10,309 bases of DNA from Anaerolineae bacterium (GTDB lineage: Bacteria > Chloroflexota > Anaerolineae > 4572-78 > NAK82), in NCBI GenBank assembly GCA_030597485.1, contig JAUVRU010000036.1, forward strand, positions 1-10,309. The letters run 5' to 3'. Below the pieces are notes generated by a model, which was given only the letters and a program-made list of their open reading frames with translations, ran no database searches and was not told where the DNA came from. Positions 6,156 to 10,309 of this stretch are shown here, in pieces. The position numbers and the translations under genes were made by a program. Position 1 is the stretch's first letter, and each line of letters begins with the position of its first letter.

Positions 6156-7733
6156 GTGGAAAAATTCCTTGCAATTGAGACCGTCGTCATCATCCTGCTG
6201 TTCGTGGCAGCCATCGTCGCGATCGCGGTGCGCCGAATTCGCCTGCCATATACCGTGGCTCTGGTGTTGGTTGGGCTGTTCATCAGCTTGGAGCACATAC
6301 TTGTTTTTGAGGTCACACCCGAGCTCATCCTAGCCCTGTTCCTGCCTCCTCTCATCTTCGAAGCCGCCTTTCACCTTGAGTTCAGCAGCCTACGGGACAA
6401 CCTGCTCCCGATTCTGGTCCTGGCTGTGCCAGGGGTGATGCTCAGCGCGTTGATCATCGCCGGCATTGTCTCGGTCGGAGTCGGATTGTCGTTGGGTGTA
6501 GCGGTGGTGTTTGGCGCCCTGATCTCGGCCACCGATCCGGTGGCAGTGGTGGCCCTCTTCCGGACACTCGGCGTGCCACGACGACTGGCGGTTGCCGTCG
6601 AAGGAGAGAGCCTGTTCAACGACGGTACAGCCATTGTGATCTTCCACCTGGCATTGATTGCTGTTGCGACCGGCTCGTTCAGCGTGGTAGAAGGTGTTGC
6701 TGATTTCTTGCTTGTTTCGCTGGGAGGCCTGGGCGTTGGGATGGCACTGGGCTGGGTGGCAGCCTATCTGATTGCTCACATTGATGATTATTTCATCGAG
6801 ATCACCCTGACCACAGTACTGGCCTTCGGAGCCTACCTGATGGCCGAACAGCTCCACCTCAGCGGTGTGCTGGCGGTGGTAGCTGCCGGCCTTATCAGCG
6901 GCAACATAGGCTCCCGAGGGATGTCGCCCACCACCAAGACTGTGCTCTTCAGCTTCTGGGAGTATCTGGCCTTTGTGTCAAACTCTCTGGTCTTCCTGCT
7001 CATCGGAATGGGAATCGACCTGAACCAGGTAATCACTCACATCGGTCCGATTGCCGTGGCGGTGGCGGCAGTGCTGGTGAGCCGGGCGATCGTGGTGTAC
7101 GGTCTGCTGTGGCTGGCGGACCGGCTTGGCAGATTCGTTCACGTGCCCCTGAGTTGGCGGCACACCCTCTTTTGGGGCGGACTGCGGGGCGCCATCGGCC
7201 TGGCGTTGGCTCTCAGCCTACCGGCCGGCTTGCCCCAGCGGGACCTGCTAAGACTGATGGCGTTCGGTGTGGTGCTGTTCACCCTGCTGGCTCAAGGCAC
7301 AACCATCAGCTTTCTCTTGAACTGGTTGGGGTTGACCCGACGCCCCCCGCAGATTGTGGCCCGCGAGAGGCATCTGGGGCGGCTGTACGCGGCTCAAGCC
7401 GGTTTGCGCCATCTCAAGGAGTTGCATCGTGACGGCTTGCTGGGAGAAGACGTGTGGGCCGCACTGCGCGAAGAATACGCCCAGGCCAGTGACCAGCTGA
7501 CGTCCGAGATGGTCCAGCTGTTTGCCCAACACGCCGACCTGGAACGGGAGGTTCTGTTGCGGACACGGCGAGAGGCGTTGCGGGCCGAGCGGGGAGCTTT
7601 GGGCGACGCTCTGCGCCAGTCACTCATCTCCGAAGAGGTGTTCCAGGAACTGACAACTGAGATAGACCGACGGATGGAGGCTCTGGACATCATCGGTGAG
7701 GCCACGATGCCCTCGAGGCCAGCAGAAACATAA
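6156..7733 (+). CDS. CPA1-family Na+/H+ antiporter (NhaP/NHE-like)
   Basis: 525 residues. About 12-13 membrane helices occupy residues 5-390. Diagnostic motifs are FLPPLIFEAAF (62-72), SATDPVAVVALFRTLGVP (124-141), VEGESLFNDGTAIVIF (148-163) with the ND pair (155-156) of electroneutral CPA1 exchangers, HLSGVLAVVAAGLISGN (234-250), FWEYLAFVSNSLVFLLIGM (267-285) and WGGLRGAIGLALALSLP (340-356). The family exchanges Na+ (or K+/Li+) for H+ across the cytoplasmic membrane. A hydrophilic C-terminal region of about 130 residues (395-525) is helical and charged, probably cytoplasmic and regulatory; it has no TrkA or CBS domain. Start is GTG 6156 with GAGG at 4 nt. An ATG two bases earlier is out of frame. 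The UspA-like gene begins 17 bp after the stop, so the two form an operon. Confidence 0.93.
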   Translation: MEKFLAIETVVIILLFVAAIVAIAVRRIRLPYTVALVLVGLFISLEHILVFEVTPELILALFLPPLIFEAAFHLEFSSLRDNLLPILVLAVPGVMLSALIIAGIVSVGVGLSLGVAVVFGALISATDPVAVVALFRTLGVPRRLAVAVEGESLFNDGTAIVIFHLALIAVATGSFSVVEGVADFLLVSLGGLGVGMALGWVAAYLIAHIDDYFIEITLTTVLAFGAYLMAEQLHLSGVLAVVAAGLISGNIGSRGMSPTTKTVLFSFWEYLAFVSNSLVFLLIGMGIDLNQVITHIGPIAVAVAAVLVSRAIVVYGLLWLADRLGRFVHVPLSWRHTLFWGGLRGAIGLALALSLPAGLPQRDLLRLMAFGVVLFTLLAQGTTISFLLNWLGLTRRPPQIVARERHLGRLYAAQAGLRHLKELHRDGLLGEDVWAALREEYAQASDQLTSEMVQLFAQHADLEREVLLRTRREALRAERGALGDALRQSLISEEVFQELTTEIDRRMEALDIIGEATMPSRPAET

Positions 7734-7750
7734 CCGCTCTACAGGATACT

Positions 7751-8188
7751 GTGCTTATGGGACCAATCGTATGTGCAACGCGTGGCGGTGAGGTCAGCCG
7801 TCGTACTCAGGAGCGGGCGATTGCGCTGGCGCGAGAGCGGGAGACTCCCCTGATCTTCTTTTTCGTGGCCGACACCGGGTTTGCCGGACCGACCAACGAA
7901 CCCCTCAGTGAGGCCCTGGATGACGAATTGGCCCGACTGGGCCGGACGATGCTATACATTGCCCGGACACGAGCCCGAGAGCAGGGTATCTCGGCGCACT
8001 CAGTCGCGCGTCACGGGACCGTGTCGGAGGTTATGGAGAACTTTCTGCGAGAGGTAGATGCCAGCCTTCTGGTTATGGGCACTCCCCAAGAGAACTCGGG
8101 ACATCAGTCCTTCAAACCAGGTGAGATAACCGAGTTTGCGGAACAGATTCGTGCCGCCACCGGCGTGGAAGTTCTAGTCGTCAGCTAG
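7751..8188 (+). CDS. Universal stress protein (UspA) domain protein
   Basis: 145 residues, the length of one Usp domain. It starts with the beta-1 strand MGPIVCATRGGEVSRRTQER (3-22), has TPLIFFFVADTGF (32-44), a helical stretch with SEALDDELARLGRTML (53-68), HSVARHGTVSEVMENFL (83-99), DASLLVMGTPQE (103-114) and ends in GVEVLVVS. This is the Rossmann-like Usp order. The ATP-binding signature G-x2-G-x9-G-(S/T) is degenerate: Gly110 is followed by TPQENSGHQSFKPGEITEF, without the second Gly at the right place or the final Gly-Ser/Thr. ATP binding of the MJ0577 kind is therefore doubtful. Start: GTG 7751 has AGGA 4 nt upstream; ATG 7757, two codons later, is equally possible with 10 nt spacing. 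Located 17 bp after the antiporter gene, it may regulate that transporter, as Usp domains fused to antiporters are thought to do. Confidence 0.85.
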   Translation: MLMGPIVCATRGGEVSRRTQERAIALARERETPLIFFFVADTGFAGPTNEPLSEALDDELARLGRTMLYIARTRAREQGISAHSVARHGTVSEVMENFLREVDASLLVMGTPQENSGHQSFKPGEITEFAEQIRAATGVEVLVVS

Positions 8189-8464
8189 CTGCCCTGGCGT
8201 AGATCGAGGGCCGACGAACCCAGGCGCCGCCCGTCCAAACGCGGCACCAGGCAAACACCACTCGGATCGCCGAACTCCCTGCGACCGGGCCACGCCAACT
8301 GCTTGCTCTCAGGCATTCGCTCCTCGGGTGCTAACCCCTCCTCACCTGTGAATCGCCTGATCTCACCAACTGGACAGTATTGCGCTGGCTGAAATGGGCT
8401 AGCCTACTCCACAGGGAGGGCTGCGTGCGACGCACTCGGGGAGTGCCTCGCACGCGAAAGGTTG
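8189..8464. other. Convergent intergenic region, 276 bp
   Basis: Apart from the hairpin at 8423-8455 there is little here. A 43-codon minus-strand frame (8316-8185) begins with ATG preceded by GAGGAG at 3 nt and overlaps the last bases of the UspA gene. Its product (MPESKQLAWPGRREFGDPSG at the start) is not recognised and it may be chance. Confidence 0.4.
8423..8455 (-). terminator. Strong hairpin after the beta-propeller gene
   Basis: GCGTGCGA (8423-8430) pairs with TCGCACGC (8448-8455), and GCACT (8432-8436) with AGTGC (8442-8446), with a C/C mismatch between the two stems and a CGGGG loop. That is 13 base pairs over 33 nt. It lies 9 nt beyond the stop of the minus-strand gene and between two convergent genes, a usual terminator position. 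No T run follows on either strand, so it is not a canonical intrinsic terminator; it could act in both directions or protect the 3' end. Confidence 0.5.
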
Positions 8465-10309
8465 CTACGACGCGTCCTTCAGAACCAGAGGCATGAATAG
8501 GACATTGCCGCCCCGCATCCACAGACCGGCGCTGCCACCCAGGTAGAGAGCATCATTCTGAGCCTGGTAGAAGACCGAGGTCATAGCCATCGGCGGGACA
8601 TTGTCGCCGGTGACCTTGCTCCAGGTAGCGCCGCCGTCGTCGCTGGCAACCAGCCCATAGGAGCCAAGGGCAACGTAGATGATGCCGGCATGGCTGTCAT
8701 ACGCCAGCCTGCCCGACTGAACGCCCTGGGGGAACTCCGCAATGCCCAGGGTCTCGGTCAGGGACGTGGTGCTCCAGCTGGCACCGTCGTCGGTGCTCTT
8801 CAGGAACACGCCATTGCAGCCAGTGGCATACACCTCGGCAGGGGACACGGGATTGACCAGGACATCCTTGACGCAGGAATTGCCTGCCGCCAGTTGCATC
8901 CAAGTGGCTCCGCTGTCGATGCTCTTGTAGATGGAGTCAATTCCGGAGCCGCCGGGCATGGCTTCGTTGTCGGCAGCCACATAGAGGGTATCAGGGTCGG
9001 TGGGATGGGTGGCGATGCCCATGGATGGGGTGACCAGAGCCGTGACCATCCAGTTGTGCCCGCTGTCGGTGGTTTTGGAGATGCCGTAGCTACCGGCCAC
9101 ATAAAGGGTGGTCGGCGTGCCTGGGTGAAGGGCCAGGTCGAAGACTGTGCTGCCCGGCTCATTCGGCAGTCCCCCGCTGCGCAACTCCCACACGTTGCCG
9201 CCGTCGTCGGTACGGTAGATACTGCAGAAGCCGAAGAACTCGCAGGCGGCGAAGTATGCGATATTGGCATCGCTGGGGTGAATCGCCACCGCAGTGGCCC
9301 ACCCTGGCAGCCCGTTGCTGATCCAACTCCAGCTCTGGCCGTGGTCGGTGCTTCTGATTACCCCCTGCCCGGCAGTGCCGGCGTAGACGGTGCCCGGCTG
9401 GGCGCCATTGCTGGCCACGTCGTTGATGTGATAGGCGCGCAGTTCGTCGTTGGCAGCCTCAAACTCGTAGACAGTCGCCCCTCCCTCATAACTTGGCGGC
9501 GTCTTGTACACGCACACCGCCGGGTCCGTATCAGCGCTGCTGAAATAGAGGATATTGTCGTCGTTGGGGTCGACCGCCATGGAGCTGATGTTCTGCCCGC
9601 CGGCCGTCTGGCCAATGAATGCCCAGCTGGCTCCGTTGTTGATGCTGCGATATACATTGGAAGTCGGCAACCCATTTAGGAGAGATCTGATTCCGATGCC
9701 GAGCCTGCCAGCCGCGACCGCATACAGGCGCCCCTGACTGTCGACAGCCAGGTAGGACGTGGCGTCCGACTGGGCCGGCTGGTTTGACAGCGCTGACCAG
9801 GTTTGGCCCTGGTTGGTGGTGGAGTACACGGTTCCCCAGCCTGTCCCGTTTGCGCTTATCATCCCTCCACCTACCACCACGCCATAGGCCCGATTGGCAT
9901 CGCTGGGGTCAGTCACAATCTGGGAGAAGTAGTATCCGCTGGCCTGTGTGTATGCCAGAGTCCAGCTCACGCCATCAGTGCTGGTGTAAACGGCCGGCAC
10001 CCAACTGTGGGCGCCGGTGGTGTCCACCTGGCCCCCAGCGTACAGGCTGCCTTCAGCCAGGGCGTAGACATTGGTCCGGGTGTAGGGGCCGGTCACGGTC
10101 GCCTGCGTCCAGGTGGCGCCGTCGTCATCGCTGTAGAAAAGCGACCGATCGTCATAGTTGGCTGAGCCAGCCACCATTCTGCCGTCGGGGTGGCTGCGGA
10201 TAGCCAGGGCCCGCACACTGCTGGTGGGGACCAGCGCACTGCTCCAGCTATCCCCACCGTTGGTGCTGCACCAAATGCGAGAAGCAGGCGGCCCATACAT
10301 CCCCGCCGC
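8465..10309 (-). CDS. Multi-Asp-box (BNR/sortilin-like) beta-propeller protein, N-terminus outside window
   Basis: The frame runs from the right edge to TAG 8467-8465 (614 residues visible); the ATG at 10300 is internal because the frame stays open to base 10309 with no ribosome binding site. Counting from that Met, 11 Asp boxes (S/T-x-D/N-x-G-x-S/T-W type) are visible: at about 12, 57, 107, 161, 219, 317, 364, 410, 460, 502 and 553. For example SDDDGATW, STDHGQSW, SIDSGATW and STDDGASW. Between them are blade strands such as HPSDANIAYFA, DPNDDNILYFS and HPTDPDTLYVA. Spacing is mostly 42-58 residues, as expected for propeller blades (probably two propellers or a 10-blade sortilin-like ring). 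The C-terminus NVLFMPLVLKDAS resembles the short (Y/F)LPLVLK tail of exported Chloroflexota proteins. It should be exported, but the signal peptide is out of view. No sialidase arginine triad or other catalytic set is apparent, so a binding or structural surface role is more likely than hydrolysis, and any glycosidase annotation would be unsafe. Confidence 0.88.
   Translation of the reverse strand, partial: AAGMYGPPASRIWCSTNGGDSWSSALVPTSSVRALAIRSHPDGRMVAGSANYDDRSLFYSDDDGATWTQATVTGPYTRTNVYALAEGSLYAGGQVDTTGAHSWVPAVYTSTDGVSWTLAYTQASGYYFSQIVTDPSDANRAYGVVVGGGMISANGTGWGTVYSTTNQGQTWSALSNQPAQSDATSYLAVDSQGRLYAVAAGRLGIGIRSLLNGLPTSNVYRSINNGASWAFIGQTAGGQNISSMAVDPNDDNILYFSSADTDPAVCVYKTPPSYEGGATVYEFEAANDELRAYHINDVASNGAQPGTVYAGTAGQGVIRSTDHGQSWSWISNGLPGWATAVAIHPSDANIAYFAACEFFGFCSIYRTDDGGNVWELRSGGLPNEPGSTVFDLALHPGTPTTLYVAGSYGISKTTDSGHNWMVTALVTPSMGIATHPTDPDTLYVAADNEAMPGGSGIDSIYKSIDSGATWMQLAAGNSCVKDVLVNPVSPAEVYATGCNGVFLKSTDDGASWSTTSLTETLGIAEFPQGVQSGRLAYDSHAGIIYVALGSYGLVASDDGGATWSKVTGDNVPPMAMTSVFYQAQNDALYLGGSAGLWMRGGNVLFMPLVLKDAS

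Noticed and set aside
5913..6355. Minus-strand open frames of 120-127 codons taken as intact genes
   Set aside because: Their upstream halves overlap the antiporter gene antisense and have no family resemblance. Only the downstream parts match a PIN domain, split over two frames, so this is a pseudogene.
8690..9679. 329-codon plus-strand open frame opposite the propeller gene
   Set aside because: It is antisense to a clearly coding, repeat-structured minus-strand gene. Its product is Gly/Val/Ala rich without a motif, as expected from the mirror of high-GC codons.
8465..10309. Sialidase or glycosyl hydrolase annotation based on Asp boxes
   Set aside because: Asp boxes are structural and occur in many propellers. 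No catalytic Arg triad or Tyr/Glu nucleophile set is apparent.

Overview
The window looks like an accessory-to-housekeeping stretch of a fairly high-GC bacterial chromosome, most likely from the phylum Chloroflexota (Anaerolineae-like). The best clue is the last gene. It encodes a multi-Asp-box beta-propeller protein ending in LFMPLVLKDAS, a C-terminal signature that I associate with exported proteins of that phylum. The YkvA-like, YtxH and helicase-associated proteins also fit. No rRNA, tRNA, CRISPR array or intact mobile element is visible.

Layout: positions 2-298 (+) hold the 3' end of a gene resembling an HD-type hydrolase. It converges on a minus-strand operon read from 4043 down to 393. 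That operon encodes a helicase-associated (Helicase_C_3-like) protein with no helicase motor, a CBS-pair protein, and an ArsB/NhaD-type ion transporter. A 367-bp divergent intergenic region (4044-4410) carries a good sigma-70-type promoter (TTGCTC, 17 bp, TATAAT) facing right and a perfect 15-bp odd palindrome. The plus strand then has a YkvA/DUF1232 small membrane protein (4411-4770), a MerR-like HTH plus coiled-coil protein (4917-5543) and a YtxH-type small membrane protein (5585-5806). The MerR-like gene appears to have its own promoter, with a 15-bp palindrome sitting in the -35/-10 spacer, which suggests autoregulation.

At 5815-6112 (-) lies a decayed VapC/PIN-domain toxin gene. It shows a one-base frameshift, an in-frame amber codon, a substitution of the expected second acidic residue and a lost 3' end. 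It is followed by a plus-strand pair: a CPA1 Na+/H+ antiporter (6156-7733) and a UspA-like protein (7751-8188). A 276-bp spacer with a strong hairpin separates these from the convergent minus-strand beta-propeller gene (8465-10309), whose 5' end lies beyond the window.

Functional theme (inference): two unrelated cation/proton transporters are each paired with a likely nucleotide-sensing partner (CBS pair with NhaD-like, USP with CPA1). With the small membrane proteins between them, this suggests ion/pH and envelope-stress homeostasis. I see no clear new defence or biosynthetic system. The items most worth following up are the motorless helicase-associated protein in a transporter operon, the autoregulated MerR-like/YtxH pair and the toxin fossil.
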